Assembly: GCA_013397795.1 (NCBI GenBank)
Contig: VZTJ01001204.1
Location: 953,642-1,017,641, forward strand
Source of the DNA: Orthonyx spaldingii
Taxonomy: Eukaryota; Chordata; Aves; Passeriformes; Orthonychidae
Direction: 5' to 3'
Length of the DNA stretch: 64,000 bases
Part shown: positions 63,720 through 64,000 of the stretch, one piece after another
How the letters are laid out: each line of letters begins with the position of its first letter
How positions within the stretch are numbered: position 1 is the stretch's first letter
Made by a program: the position numbers and the translations under genes
The notes under the pieces: generated by a model
Database searches by the model: none
What the model was told of the DNA's origin: nothing
Seen by the model: only the letters and a program-made list of their open reading frames with translations

Positions 63720-63733
63720 TCACTAGGTGGCAC
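63720..63733 (+). promoter_or_regulatory. Candidate CTCF-binding motif
   Basis: TCACTAGGTGGCAC fits the 14-bp CTCF core consensus CCASYAGRKGGCRS at 13 of 14 positions, failing only at the first base. CTCF sites of this form anchor chromatin loops in all vertebrates. Occupancy cannot be seen from sequence. Confidence 0.45.
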
Positions 63734-64000
63734 TATGAGTCCACCAGTGATTTTAAAGCTCGTCGGTCTTTTCTACTACAATTGTAGACGTCTGTCTGAA
63801 AAGGCAATGTTATCCTTTCAAGCCTTTTTTGAGAGCTCTTCTGGGATTTAACTTGACATGTTTTGTCATGTTAAGCAGGAAAGCAAGTTTTCCAAAAGAA
63901 ATTAAATCCACAAAATGCAGCATGTGCATCTATCACTTTATATTTATATTGCTCTGAATGGTGATAAAACTTCATAAAATGTAAGATCCAGCATGGGGGG
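63734..64000. other. Non-genic unique sequence
   Basis: Nothing gene-like is visible. A perfect 12-bp palindrome, CTACAATTGTAG, lies at 63776-63787, about 45 bp after the CTCF-type motif. Confidence 0.6.

Noticed and set aside
1..64000. CRISPR arrays, operons, ribosome-binding sites, tRNA or rRNA genes
   Set aside because: No regularly spaced repeats, no rRNA-like text and no tRNA-like A/B-box cloverleaf was recognised by eye. The repeat content is avian, so prokaryotic features are not expected.

Overview
The window reads as nuclear DNA of a bird. It is AT-rich and sparse in repeats. The repeats that can be recognised are avian: the 3' end of a CR1 LINE with its short ATTCTATGA-type tail (45058-45109), several worn antisense CR1 3' ends, and two worn copies of a common avian endogenous-retrovirus LTR whose sense strand begins near TGTCCTGGTTTCGGCTGGGA (both antisense here). 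The window cannot be assigned to a species or a named locus.

No protein-coding gene, exon, tRNA or rRNA gene could be supported. The longest open frames are about 140-157 codons. They carry no recognisable domain, are often open on both strands, and are what AT-rich non-coding DNA gives by chance. The window is therefore either a gene desert or the inside of a very large intron; the sequence alone does not decide. There is no bacterial-style organisation.

Layout. 1-9.8 kb: unique sequence with an ancient CR1/L3-like relic (about 2.09-2.56 kb). 9.8-13.9 kb: two antisense relics of the same LTR family, one nearly full length (9826-10380) and one truncated (13548-13885). 14-44 kb: unique sequence with small tandem duplications (49 bp x2 at 18978-19075), short inverted repeats, faint CR1 fragments and one moderately GC-rich patch (35.6-36.2 kb). 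44-45.3 kb: CR1 pieces on opposite strands and a TTTTG array. 45.3-59.5 kb: unique sequence with a 4-N assembly gap against a 20-C run (58123-58152). 59621-60365: the outstanding feature, a well-preserved CpG-rich solo LTR on the + strand. It is bounded by a perfect 6-bp target-site duplication and keeps its TATA box, poly(A) signal and inverted CCAAT boxes, plus two striking 11-bp perfect inverted repeats. 60.4-64 kb: unique sequence with a 42-bp tandem duplication, an A-rich tract and a good CTCF-type motif at 63720-63733.

No genes act together here. The functional candidates are the solo LTR as a possible promoter or enhancer, and a few transcription-factor motifs. No undescribed coding system was found.
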